Part shown: piece by piece, positions 10,585-25,751 of the stretch
Position numbering within the stretch: the first letter of the stretch is position 1
Layout of the letters: each line of letters begins with the position of its first letter
Origin: Mesostigma viride
Taxonomy: Eukaryota > Streptophyta > Mesostigmatophyceae > Mesostigmatales > Mesostigmataceae
NCBI GenBank assembly: GCA_009746045.1
Contig: RPFO01000003.1
Coordinates: 358,501-418,500 of the forward strand
DNA: 60,000 nt
Direction: 5' to 3'
Made by a program: the position numbers and the translations under genes
The notes under the pieces: generated by a model
The model's database searches: none
The model's input: the letters and a program-made list of their open reading frames with translations, nothing else
Told to the model about the DNA's origin: nothing

Positions 10585-10757
10585 ACAAGTCTCGAGTGGA
10601 CACGTGTGTAGTACTCCTACACACACAGATCTCGAATGATTTATCTAGTGCAAAATCCGAATGGCTTGCATCACTCCCCGGAAAGGAGAACTTTTGCGGT
10701 TGGACTGTAGGTGTCAGCTGGCGATGCCTTAGGATCAGGAGACGTCCGTCAGGACTA
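10585..10757 (+). mobile_element. SINE-like element, truncated
   Basis: Carries the blocks ACACGTGTGTAGTACTCCTA, GATTTATCTAGT, AACTTTTGCGG and GGCGATGCCTTAGGATC of the SINE-like family, then stops at GGACTAT where the tail of another retroposon (TTAA repeats) begins. Confidence 0.5.
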
Positions 10758-12379
10758 TTAATTAATTAATTAATTAATTAGGAACATAACTCCGTTGGGA
10801 GTATATGTAGCACATAGCCCTGAGAAGGGGCATTAATTAATTAATTATCAACATCACTCCGTTGGGAGTAGATGTAGCACATAGCCCTGAGAAGGGGCAT
10901 ATGGCTTTTAATACATTCTAGGCTACTTCATGCAAGGGTGGGAATGTAAGCTACCCCTGCTCTAGGTGCACCAAGGCACCTGCACCCTCATGGTCTATCA
11001 CGCTATGCCCGGGTAAGGGGGGAGCATGCCTGTGAGGGAGGAAGATCATCATGGCGATACAGGAGAAGGGGCATATGCACCTATAATACATTCTAAGCTA
11101 CTTCCTGCAAGGGTGGGAATGTAAACAACACTTGCTCTAGGTGCACCAGGGCACCCGCACCCTCATCATGGTCTATCGACGCTATGCCCGGGTAAGGGGG
11201 GGAGCATGCCTGTGAGGGGGAAGATCATCATGGCTATACAAGAGCTATGGCATACTCATTGCAATTACCTCGATCTTAACATTACCCATAACAAGAAGGG
11301 CTGGCGTACGGCTGTCTATGATAAGCGCAAGGATCCTAAATACCAGCAAATTCCTTTTATTCGTTACCCCGATATTCACAGTCTCCTTTCCCACACAGCA
11401 AAATATGGTGTTGTTCTTTCTCAGTTACATCTTTTTTCCCGTCTTTGTTCTTATCGCACGTGTTGATTTCATCACGACTCTTGTTGAACTCTTGCAGCGT
11501 TTATTGGTCAAAGACTATGACCGAGCCATTATGCTCCGTCAAGTCCGATGTTTTTTGCAACGTCACCCACATCTGTTCGGTGCTGCCCCTTGGCACAAGC
11601 TCTACAAACAGGTCGTGGACCGGCTGGATCGCATATGTAGTATCTCCGCACATCTGAACCCTGTGATGCCAGATCTCCTTTGCGGCCGTTCCGAGCTTGG
11701 CACTGGATTCGTTGTCCACATCGTCGCGTCGCTGCCGCAACACGATGTTTTCTGGCATACGCGGGCTTTTGGTTCCCGCCGCACATTTGAAAGTGCTGTC
11801 CTCCGGCTTTTTTGCCTTTGCACCGTGTGCAGTTCTTGGACGTTTGGAATCATGGCATGGCTAACGTGATGACTGACTAGCTAGACCTTTTCGGCAGTGG
11901 TTTTCCATTTGCGGGTATTTCCTCGTAAATGGTGGGAGAGCGATCGCAGCAATGGTGCTCACCACTAGACACTCCCGGCCAGTTAGGCTCAAAACACACG
12001 CCCTGATCAAGCATGCTGTAATTTCCGGCCCCACCGTCTAGGTCATCTAGTCGGTCGCTCCACACGTAAGCCAGCCATAATTTCAATGCACAAGGATACA
12101 CATTTCCATCACCATTCATCTTCATCATCCTGAACGACTCGAAAACGCGGAAAAGATAACGGCAGGCTCGAGCTACCATGGTCCGGATTCTCCCGATTTC
12201 TGGCCTGCGCTGGTTGTCTCTTTGATACAAGAGCTATGGCATGGCTTCTCAGCAGGGAGTGACTCCCTGCATGGGCACAACATTACTAAATAAGGCTAGG
12301 CATCGTCTGGAGTGTGGCTCATCATAGGCACACATGTACATGATTAAATAAAGCGCGTGGCTTAGCTGGGATAGGGCCT
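10755..12379 (-). mobile_element. R1 short retroposon, split by a later insertion
   Basis: Minus-strand unit starting AGGCCCTATCCCAGCTAAGC and ending in a TTAA tail at 10,755-10,783. The segment with TCCGTTGGGAGTA and AGCACATAGCCCTGAGAAG is present several times in tandem (10,790, 10,857, 11,060). It matches the uninterrupted R1 copy at 29,924-30,309. The retroelement 11,254-12,224 is inserted in it. Confidence 0.6.
11254..12224 (+). mobile_element. 5'-truncated retroelement copy 2 (971 bp, 18-bp TSD)
   Basis: Bounded by perfect repeats ATACAAGAGCTATGGCAT (11,236-11,253 and 12,225-12,242). The matching site in the R1 copy at 30,061-30,085 is empty. The 5' part encodes a frameshifted stretch resembling the last third of a reverse transcriptase (GWRTAVYDKRKDPKY, AKYGVVLSQLHLFSRLCSYR, then VDFITTLVELLQRLLVKDYD). 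About 650 bp of apparently non-coding sequence follows and ends CTGGTTGTCTCTTTG. It is the best source candidate in the window for the micro-insertions. Whether it belongs to a LINE clade or a Penelope-like group cannot be settled from this fragment. Confidence 0.85.
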
Positions 12380-12394
12380 CTAGGAGGCGTACAT

Positions 12395-13744
12395 CAGTGA
12401 TGCGTCATACGCCGTATTATACGCCGTATTTAGCGTATTATTCGCGATACGCACGCGGCGCGTATGAAAATGGGGTACTTTAATACGCAACGCGTATTTT
12501 TGCGTATTTTCGCGTATTTTCGCGTATTTTTTGGCATATTTTTGGCTTACGAGGTGGGTGCATTTGCTTGCCTAGACTGCGGCGCGCCGACCTGTAGTAG
12601 GAACAAATAATTGCGTGATGAGCTAGCTAGTGTATAGTGCACTAAAGCTAAAAGTGCGTTCATTGTGACTTGTGAAGGCGGGAAGGTGAAGGCGGGAAGG
12701 CTGAAGATTCATCTCAAGAAGGTGATAAGCAACAGTATATTTGGAATAAACGTACACCTATTTATCTGGATCAAGAAGGTGATAAGGTGTGCCAGCAACG
12801 TCGTGGTCGTCTAGTGGCACCTAGATCGTAGCATATCGACATCCAGGCATGGCTGACACGTGAGTCAATGGAACACGATGATGATGTGCGGCCCGATGAA
12901 GAAGAGGCCACATCCGAAACTGTCTGGACATACATTAGCAAAGAGCGCATCCTCAAGAATCGGCAGCAGACAAATAACTACTACATGGATGATGGAGTAC
13001 TCCGTTACAGGCTGCTGGTCGAGCAGGCGGAGAAGGAAAGCAATACCAGGAAGAGGAAGGCGACTAGTGACGCCAAGAAGCAGGCTGATGTGCGGGCGGC
13101 ACTTAAAGACAGGCTTGCAGACGTTGTAGAAACCGACGCCTCTAACTGGGTGTCCCCTCATGCCAGCAACACCTCGGGGCGCGCTGCTGGGGCGGCTGGG
13201 CCAAGCGGATCATCAAAGGGCCAATCCACCGACGGTAATTTGCCCGCACCTTATGGGCTCAGCAAAGAGCAGCTGGACGAGGAGCTGTGCGAGGCATTCA
13301 TTTGCGCCTTTCAATGCCATCGACGCCCTTCAATGTCATCGACACCTCGGGGCAATGTATAGTGCATGCATATCTTGAGTTCTACAAATTTATTATCCTT
13401 TCCAGTGAGTTGTGCATTGATACTGGTATTGATACTTAGTTGCATGTTGTCTCGATTTTGAAGAGAAACTATCAAGTTAGACCGTTAGAAACTAAGCTTG
13501 TATTTAGGTAGTGGTGGCAATGCCAAAGGTCATGCTATATATGTCATGTATAGGCAAAAGGTATGGAAAAACACCAGCAGACTATGCTTGGTTGCTCAGA
13601 ATGTTGAAAACCCCTCAAAACCATGCCAAAAAAGGGGGTTTCAACGGTTAGCGTACGATCAGCGTATAATACATTATACACCGCGTATTATACATTATAC
13701 ACCTGGGGCCGCGTACGACGCGTATCGCGTATGACCCATCACTG
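12395..13744 (+). mobile_element. hAT-type DNA transposon, 1,350 bp
   Basis: Terminal inverted repeats CAGTGATGCGTCATACGC (left) and CAGTGATGGGTCATACGC (right, reverse complement) match at 17 of 18 bases. They are flanked by a perfect 8-bp TSD, GCGTACAT (12,387-12,394 and 13,745-13,752). The CAGTGATG end and the 8-bp duplication are diagnostic of the hAT superfamily. Subterminal regions are full of CGTAT motifs (12,420-12,540 and 13,650-13,730), as expected for transposase-binding sites. It is too short for a complete transposase, so it is a non-autonomous or decayed member. Confidence 0.9.
12868..13362 (+). CDS. Hypothetical protein inside the hAT element
   Basis: The frame starts MEHDDDVRPDEEEATSE, contains VWTYISKERILKNRQQTNNYY, a charged Lys/Arg stretch (NTRKRKATSDAKKQ) and ends near LSKEQLDEELCEAFICAF. 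The VWTYISKE part is reminiscent of the start of BED-type N-termini in hAT transposases, and the last part of the segment before their catalytic core, but no zinc ligands or catalytic residues are visible. A change to the +1 frame near 13,300 would read NAIDALQCH. It is probably a leftover of the transposase with a large internal deletion. Function unknown. Confidence 0.35.
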   Translation: MEHDDDVRPDEEEATSETVWTYISKERILKNRQQTNNYYMDDGVLRYRLLVEQAEKESNTRKRKATSDAKKQADVRAALKDRLADVVETDASNWVSPHASNTSGRAAGAAGPSGSSKGQSTDGNLPAPYGLSKEQLDEELCEAFICAFQCHRRPSMSSTPRGNV

Positions 13745-13929
13745 GCGTACATGTACATGGCCACGGTCTATCTATTCTACACTACTACTGCTGTATTCCC
13801 CTAAGCTGGGGCGCCTGGACGGTCGCTGGGGCCGCGGGGGTCGCCTGCCAGGGCTTGTGGCCGACGTAGATGGCCGCCCCCTTCCAGTACACCGCGGCTG
13901 CCCCGCCTTGGTCTGCCGGAGCTGGAGGT

Positions 13930-14070
13930 AGGTCAGGACTATAGTCAGCAAAAGTAATTGGTGCGAGAGGTCCCCAGTTCGATTCCGGCCTGGATTCATT
14001 TGCAGATCGCGTTTTCCGCGGACCGGCACTGAACGCAAATGGTTTTCACCTTTGCGGCGTGCCAAATCAG
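13930..14070 (+). mobile_element. SINE-like element, plus-strand copy
   Basis: Contains TATAGTCAGC, GTGCGAGAGGTCCCCAGTTC, GATTCCGG and the terminal block GCGGCGTGCCAAATCAGA of the family described at 1,125. Confidence 0.5.
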
Positions 14071-14089
14071 AATATAATCATTTCAAGTG

Positions 14090-15045
14090 CTGTCTAGGAG
14101 CTATCCCATAATCGATTGCCCCCGTGTAGACAACTAGCTTGCATGAGTGCTCCATCCCAGGGGAGCCCGGGGGGGCCTCCACAGTTTCTTGTTGACGTAA
14201 AGGTCCCTGCCCCGCCAGTATTCTGATCAGACACATCCGCCAGTATTCTGATCAGACACTCCGCAAAGGTGAAAACCTTTGCGTTCAGTGCCAGGCCGCG
14301 GAAAACGCGGAAAACGCGATCTGCAAATGAATCCGACCGGAATCGAACTGGGGACCTCTCGCACCAATTTTGCTGACTATAGGACGGACGTCTCCGGATA
14401 CCATGGCATCGCCAACTTACACCTACAGTCATCCGCAAAAGTTCTCCTGTCCGGGGAGTGATGCAAGCCTTTCGGATTTGGTACTAGATAAATCACTCGA
14501 GATCTGTGTGTAGGAGTACTACACACGTGTCTGCACGCGAGACTTGTTCAGTCTCGCACCAGTATGTACACTTGGGGCTTCTCGGGGTTGGTCTTCTGGC
14601 GGTTGTCAGTCTGGCCACTGATCGCGGCGTCGCTGCTGCTGGGCTAGCGTCAGGTCGTCGTCAAGCGACCAGGAGGTGTTCACCAGAGCTCTAGCTTCTT
14701 AAGCGGCGAGAGAGGTGCCGAACTCGGGCTGTGATGTCGCTGAAGATGAGAACCACTGGAGGGGGCCCAGCCTTGTCCCGTGGATGGGGCAGGCGGTAGG
14801 CGCCCTGCAGTGTCGCACCTGGCAGCTCCATGCACGCCAAGAGTTGTTTCTTCAGCTCGTCGAGAAGAGAGGCGCTGGGGTCTCCTCCGGCTGCATGTCG
14901 AAGCGCCTGAGGATGACCCGGCAGCTGCGACGGTCACGGTCAGCGGCCGCGCGCGGCGCGTGTCTTCCAGCTCCTGGAGCTTGGTGGAGCTTGATGGTAC
15001 TGGTATTAAATTGGGGTGAAATTTGAATTCAATGGTCAGTGAGGC
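14090..15045 (-). mobile_element. LINE ORF1 fragment, split by a SINE-like insertion
   Basis: On the minus strand 15,045-14,567 matches the ORF1 region at 25,920-26,340 (CAAGCTCCAGGAGCTG region, TCATCCTCAGGCGCTTCGAC, GGTCGCTTGACGACGACC) with many frameshifts. The continuation (GACAACAAGAAACTG-like block, GGGGCAGGGACCT, ATCGATTATGGGATAG) is at 14,222-14,098. The two halves are separated by the SINE-like element. Confidence 0.65.
14222..14566 (-). mobile_element. SINE-like element nested in ORF1 debris
   Basis: Fullest copy of the family. On the minus strand it starts TGCGAGACTGAACAAGTC (a hairpin), continues through CTACACACAGATCTC, the B-box segment GGTCCCCAGTTCGATTCC and AACGCAAAGG. It is bounded by ATACTGG on both sides within the ORF1 sequence, and the 25.7-kb ORF1 copy is uninterrupted at this place. 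A 25-base segment ending ATACTGG is present twice at the 3' side. Confidence 0.6.
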
Positions 15046-15559
15046 AGAGTATAGTATCGAAACAAGGCATCGGGAAACAACAACACTTAGGCCGGCCTGG
15101 TCCACACGGGCAAAACTCAGGTCCGGTTGGGAAAAATTAGCGGGCTGGCCCGCGCCAACGGAGGTTAAAAATAGAATCCAGTACCTGACTCCTGAAACCG
15201 TTTGAAACGACCAAAAATGATCAAGCGCGGAGGTGTCTACAGATGTGCGCCACCAAAGACCATTTTAACTTTTTTAGTAATGACCTCATAATTTTCATTA
15301 TTTTCATTTTCCTGTTTATTATGTTAACTTTTTAATTCTCTGTTGTTTGTTTGTTTGCTTTTTTCCATGAGGATTGGGCGCAAAGAGGTTACGTTAACTA
15401 CGTCAATTACGCAATTCGGTCGTTTTACGTTACTCCTTACGTGGCATGGGGTGACATGCATAAGGTGAAGTGGTGCTAATGAGCTCTTGTAGGCCCAATG
15501 GCGCCGCGCCGCGTCGGCGCAGCGCCATGCAGTGCACGGACAGCACTGTGTAGTTTTTG

Positions 15560-15700
15560 CCATGGAAATGATCTCTTCTCGATGAGCTCAGGAACCACTG
15601 AGCTCTTGGCGCGCATGGAGCTGCATGCCAGGTACGGCACTGCAGGGCGCCTATACCGGCTGCCTCATCCACGTCGGAGCCCCAAATCCATATTGATCCC
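15560..15700 (+). mobile_element. Small LINE ORF1 fragment
   Basis: The segment GAGCTCTTGGCGCGCATGGAGC through GCTGCCTCATCC resembles 26,060-26,135 of the ORF1 copy with several changes. It is truncated at both ends. Confidence 0.5.
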
Positions 15701-15784
15701 TTCTCATCCACCATGCACACGGTCAGCCCCCTTTGTGTTCGCCGTCATCAATTCCATGCACGTCTTCCTACAGACAGCCTAGGT

Positions 15785-16028
15785 GCGACTTCCGCGGTCT
15801 TCACGCGCTGGATTTCTCTCAGATGACTACTTCAGTCCTTTCACCACGTTGGACCGCCGGATGTGTCCGGCGGCCGTGAATAGTTGTCTGACTTACACGG
15901 CAACACACTTCCACCTCCATTTCATTTCCATAATCCTGAATGACTTGACAAATGCGGATAGCAGCAGGCTCGAGCTACAGTACCACTGTCCAGATTCTCA
16001 AGATTTCTGGGCTGCGCTGGTTGTCTCT
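15785..16028 (+). mobile_element. Old diverged copy of the retroelement 3' end
   Basis: Blocks AATCCTGAATGACTTGAC, GGCTCGAGCTAC and CTGCGCTGGTTGTCTCTA match 10,470-10,567 and 12,120-12,224 with numerous differences. No TSD can be seen. Confidence 0.55.
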
Positions 16029-16407
16029 AATAAGTACCAGTACATGCAGGCACACTGCAGAGTTTGGTATTACTTCAGAAAGGCATGCATCAGGTCGAAA
16101 TATAATCTTATCAATAACCGGGCAACAGTAATATGACAAGGCGCTGCATGCCATGTTTTTCCAGGGACCCCGCGCAGTTGCAAACAGCTGGTATGTGCTT
16201 CAAAGTGCACAGTTACAGGTTTATCAATGTACATCTGAATAACGTAACAATTACTTGAGGCATGCCCCTAACTAGTCTGTCTGGATGCACTTACTGACTA
16301 AGGGCACAGATCTTGTGCCCATCTTTCAGCAGGGGACGAAGTACTTGTCACCCAACTACTTCCAGCCTCATGCAACGCAGAGGCCAAGCGCCTCTTGTGG
16401 GCATGTC

Positions 16408-19400
16408 TCAATAGAAACGGTTGCCCCCTCCATAGCCACCCCCACCGCCTGCATTAGGGCAATCCTTGGCCCAGTGTCCGGGCTGCTTGCATTTGTGGCA
16501 TTCACCACCGGCACGCCCCCCCCCGCCTCCCCCACCATAGGCCCCCCCACCCCCGGCACCAAACCCGCCCCCACCATTACCCCCACCCCCATAACCACCT
16601 CCACCGCCCTGGTTCTGTGGGCAGTCCCTGGCCCAATGCCCCGGCTGCTTGCACTTGTGGCACTCCCCCCCACCGCCACCTCCGCCTCCGTAAGCTCCCC
16701 CTCCGCCGCCCCCGCCGCCGTAACCAGAGCCACCCCCATAGCCACCTGCCCCATATCCCCCGCCACCCCCGGCCCCAGTGACATTGGGGCAATCCCTCGC
16801 CCAGTGGCCCGGCTGCTTGCACTTGTGGCATTCGCCGCCGCCGCTACCCCCACCCCCACCAGACCGCGCACCACCCGCAACCCCCCCACCGTATCCCCCC
16901 CCACCATACCCACCCCCTCCCCCACCACCATAACCCCCACCGCCATCATACCCGCCCCCGCCATACCCCTGCGGCTGGTTCTGGCCGTACCCATCGCGAT
17001 ACCCCCCGCCATCCATGGGCCGCGCAGGGGCAGCCCCCCCCCACGCTCCCCCTCCCCCGGGGGCCGCCGCAGGTGCGGCCGGGGCACTGGCATAGATTGG
17101 CTCTCCCTTCATCATCTTGGTGATGTTCGAGAGCAGGAACCGGCACTCCTCTACGGGGTCCACCGGCGCCACCTCCATGACCGTGCACTTCACCCGCACC
17201 TCCTCCTGGTACATCTCCTCCTTGACCTTGACTTTGAACAGCTTGGGCACGCCCGTCGCCCGCTTGAAGTAATCGTTATACTGGGTCTCCGACCCCAGCT
17301 GCAGCTCCCGCAGCTCCTTGGCCGTGATGCTCAGCAGCTGCTCGCCTACCTCGGAGAAGGCGGTGAACCACTGGTTACCCGTGGCGTCCTGGACGCTGAG
17401 CGAGAGGATATACCGCCACGCGCAGGGGCCGCTCAACTCGCACTTCTCGCAGCGGTACTTCCCCTCCCCGCCCTCCTCGAACATCTTCTTGTTGCACACG
17501 CGCCCGTCCTTGATGTTCGGGCACGCGGGGTACATGACGTTCTCCGACTTGATGAAGCCGATCGTCGCCTTGACCTTGATGTAATCCGGGCGCTCACCCC
17601 TCCCCATGTTCTCGTCCTTGATGGCCGAGAGCGTCTTACGGGGGTCACCCCCCCGCAGCCCGCCCCCGCCCCCTGGCCCCAGCCCCGAGAGAGACTGGAT
17701 GTCCTGGTGCCTCCCCTCGCGCCCGTACCACGCGCGCAACTGGTGCGCGGCGTCGATATCCGGGTTAATGTCGAACGCGGTGCTGCTCACCGCGCCCAGG
17801 TTCTTCCCCTGGAACTCGCCCACGCGCCCGCCCTTGACCGCGAGCACAGGGAACTCGCCGGCGTCCGCAATCCGCTGGATGTCGTCCCCCACCGTGCCGC
17901 ACGTGGCGCCCCATAGGGTGACCTCGATCTTCCTCTGCGACGAGTCCACGATCTGGATGGACTTCTTGTTCAGCTCACGGCCGTCCTTGGTGGTGATGCT
18001 CGTCGTGGGCAGGCACTGGACGACCATCCCAATGACGTCGACCACGCGGCCCGCCGGCATGTCCTCGATGTCAGCGATACGGACAAACTCGAAATGACGG
18101 CGGGGGATGTCCGGGTCATCCCCCGTGAGGGCCACCTCGGAGCCCACGTCCAGCGTGAGCTCGTATTCCGAGGAGAGGTGGTTGAAGTCGCGCCGGACAG
18201 GCTTGACGGTGGCCTTTGAGATGAAGAACACGGCGCCCTCGACGAGCAAACTGTACAGCCTGTCCACCGAGTCATTGAACATGGTCGCTCGGATCTCCGT
18301 CCGCTGCGCGTCGACCAGGTCCACGCTCGCGACCTTCCCTGGGCCCTTGGCGTTGGTGTAGTTGCGGATTGCGCCGCGGCTCGTCACGCGGACCTTGATC
18401 GTCCAACGGTTGTGGTAGGGGTTGAGCATCTTTACAGGGACGATGCTGGGGGGCGCCTCGTTGCGAGAGATGGGACCCTGGTGGTTCATGTAAGGGGCCA
18501 CCGAGGAGGCTGGGGGCGCCGACTGGTAGCCCCCGCCAGCACCTCCACTGACACCGACACCACCTCCACCGATAGCTCCTCGTGCCCCCCCCGCGGGCTG
18601 GCCATAGCCCCCACCATACCCTCCCGGTTGCTGGTACCCTGTGGGCCCTCCCTGCGGCTGTCCGTACCCTCCTACGCCGCCGCCGCCCTGTGCCTGGCCA
18701 TATCCGCCACCACCCCCAGGCTGTCCGTATGTGTTGGAGCCGGCCGGTGGTGCACTGGTGCCGTAAGCGTTCGGGGGAGGTCCCTGGTTCCCGTAGCCAG
18801 TGGAGCCAGATGGTGGCTGTGCTGGGTTCCCGTAAGCACTGCCCTGCGGTTTTTGCATCTCATACTGTTTTTGATTCGCGGATGGCGGCTGCACCTGGAC
18901 GAGGGGTGGCCGGGCCTGGGGGTCAAAGGCAGCAGCTGGGGGGCCCTTGGTCGCTGCTCCTGAAGCGTCGCTACCGATTTGTGCCGGGTTGCCGATGATG
19001 TCGGCCTGGCCCATGACTTCCACGTTGAGTACGATGATGATCCTGCATTCGAAATTGCAGAAGACGCGGGGTGGAAGGGCTGACAGAAATCTTAGAAAGC
19101 CTTGAACGTTCAAAAACGGAAACACGCACAACTGTAATTCTACCTTCAAAAACAAGGCTTTGAAAAGGACAGACTTCGAAAAACATGATCGAGAAGCCGA
19201 CACAGCCAGGCAAATTCATGCATGCACTTGTAAAAACAAACCTCTTGTTCTGGACCTGGTTGCAGATAAATTCGGTCAACTTGAGAATAGAGCCTGTCTT
19301 TATTTGTTCGTTTCGTACAAGCTCGTTGAGTTGAGTGGCAAGCATAGCTTGTTGGAAGAAAACGCCATCCGACAGGAATAATCGAAACCGCTCCTGCTGA

Positions 19401-19516
19401 CCCTGCGGACTGGCTATCTGCCTACGCTCGATTACCTGCACTATCGGCGTGATTTCGGTCTCGCCGCGCACCGTGATTCTAGAAATAGCATCACGCGTTA
19501 AGCTCGGGGCCGCCAT
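16408..19516 (-). CDS. RPA1: Replication protein A 70 kDa subunit, zinc-knuckle type
   Basis: Two exons, 19,516-19,242 and 19,042-16,408 (GT-AG intron of 199 bp splitting an Arg codon), give 969 residues. RPA1 is the large subunit of the heterotrimer that coats single-stranded DNA in replication, repair and recombination. Residues 1 to about 105 form RPA70N (ending [14 protein letters not shown] and [11 protein letters not shown] across the splice). A long Gly/Pro/Gln linker follows, then DBD-A from about 290 ([17 protein letters not shown]), DBD-B ([26 protein letters not shown]) and DBD-C from about 575 with a zinc ribbon ([22 protein letters not shown]). The tail from about 745 is Gly-rich with three identical CCHC knuckles, [11 protein letters not shown](R/K)DCP, near 829, 886 and 939. 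Single knuckles are known at the C-terminus of plant RPA1 paralogues; three are unusual. MnmA is divergent upstream. Confidence 0.95.
16414..16990 (-). repeat. Gly-rich/CCHC modular repeat at the RPA1 3' end
   Basis: The coding sequence is made of three modules, each a GGN-rich Gly/Tyr spacer followed by a nearly identical CCHC knuckle. Long C-rich tracts on the plus strand keep several other frames open, giving spurious Pro/Thr/Ala-rich translations over 16,285-17,916. Confidence 0.85.
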
Positions 19517-20316
19517 GTCTTACACGCTATGAAGGTAGAACAGGCCGGCGGGCTGTGAGATACCCGTCAGTCAGAAGAAGAGCCGAGACTTTCTACCAAC
19601 ATGGACGGCGTCGAAAATTTCCGCTGATTGCGACCTGCAACTTTAACATGGTCAAGGTGCTCCTAAATTGGTTGACGCCGGGCAAGTTTTCTACCTTGAC
19701 TAGCGCTACATAACCACAGGCAGTTCCACTGGTCAAGGTGCTGTGGGGCCTTGCCTTGCACGCTTTTCTGCCTCGCTTGAAGCATTTTGGCGCCATGGTT
19801 CATCTTTTTGGAGCGGCGAACATTGATTGGCTGATGCATCACGCAAGCCAAGAACCGCTAAAATTGGGCCCTTGCAGATGCTAACTGTAGAACTTCTTGA
19901 ATCCAGGGTCTACCTTGTTGTGATGTTTGGCATTTGACTTCCGTATACTGTAGGCTTACAGGGGCTGAGGCTACTGTAGCCGCGTTTACGGATTGGCAGT
20001 TCCGTATCTGCCCCAAACGTACATAAACAAATTCTGCCGCCCGGCACAGCTGCAATACCGACCATTATTGCTATAAGACCAACGTGCATATGGCGTGCTG
20101 TAGCCTGTAAGCTGTAGCCAACGTTTGCGTGCCATGGCTGCCGCCTATCTACTGGAAGGGTAGGTGGTATCTGAAAGGCCAGACTACGCAAGAAGATTTA
20201 TGTTTCTTGTCGCATCTGCAGGGTTGAGAATGTGCTTTAGTCCATGTATATCCCTCAGTGGCCAATTTTACATATAATTCAACACGGCTCTTAAACTGCG
20301 TCACGCGCGGACCGTC
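19517..20316. promoter_or_regulatory. Shared upstream region of RPA1 (-) and MnmA (+)
   Basis: About 800 bp separate the two divergent start codons. A bidirectional promoter is implied by the layout. I see no certain TATA box, and a 20-base TGGTCAAGGTGCT motif appears twice (19,648 and 19,730). No gene is visible inside. Confidence 0.45.
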
Positions 20317-24851
<4,535 letters not shown>

Positions 24852-25559
24852 GCTGTTCTGTTTTAAGCTAGCAGAACATGGGCGATTGATTGTATACTAC
24901 TATTCCATGTGGCCAGCATGTTCCGCGTGCACAATCAATAAATAATAGACCATATTGTCAAAGAGAATATTGTAATCGAATCATATTTAATGAGGAAACC
25001 TATACTGCAGACACTGTCAACAACTGTTGTGCTCCTTAAATATACTTTGTTTACATGTTGCAGCCCGCAGGCCGGCCGGCACAAGGATAGTGAGGGCCGA
25101 ATGTTACATATATTGATTGAGAATGATAAATTACGAAGGTGAGAATGGCATGCAACAGAAGGAAAGTAAACCCCGAAAATTAGAACCCTCAAGACAATAA
25201 TAAGAATCCGACACGGGCATGTGCCGACGGCGGATTCATGCCCCCCGCCGACGGCTCTCCCCCTCTACCTCGGCTTCGCCGGGGTCGTATGACCAACCGC
25301 ACAAGGATTAAGCCTGGCAGCACAAGGTACAACTAACGACAACACCAAACTACGATCGACGCGCAGCAACACATATGCCGGCCCACCCGGCCGGGAAGGG
25401 ACCTATACACCGCCTGGGTCGCTACAAAGTCGGCCCAGATGCAGCGGAATAACACATCAGCCACCGTGTGAGTGAGGGCGAGGGACAGACGCTGCCGCCA
25501 ATACGAGGACGGCCATGTCCGGGCAGACCACGGGGAATATATACTAAAAATTATAAATA
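24852..25559. other. MnmA 3' flank and possible LINE 5' region
   Basis: AT-rich to about 25,200, then a GC-rich stretch (CGACGGCGGATTCATG, CCTCGGCTTCGCCGGGG) that may be the 5' leader of the LINE whose ORF1 follows. No gene seen. Confidence 0.35.
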
Positions 25560-25751
25560 TTAAATACTTACATTAGAGCTAGTGAAGGCACCCAATTGAA
25601 CATGACCAAAGCCAATGCTAAAAAGAGATACCACGACAAAACAAAGTTCTATAACTATCCCGGCGGCATGGGACACTCCACACCTTGGAACGAAGTAAAA
25701 CAGCATAATAAGGCCGTGCGGGCATAAGAAGGCCGAGTCCGCCAAGGCACC

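Noticed and set aside
9865-12230. Minus-strand proteins (for example KEIWHHRVQMCGDTTYAIQP) as genes
   Set aside because: They lie in two copies of the retroelement whose sense strand, by RT-like coding and 3' end, is plus; frames break differently in the two copies.
16285-17916. 543-codon plus-strand ORF, Pro/Thr/Ala rich
   Set aside because: It is the antisense of RPA1 exon 2, kept open by GC-rich codons; the minus strand has all RPA domains.
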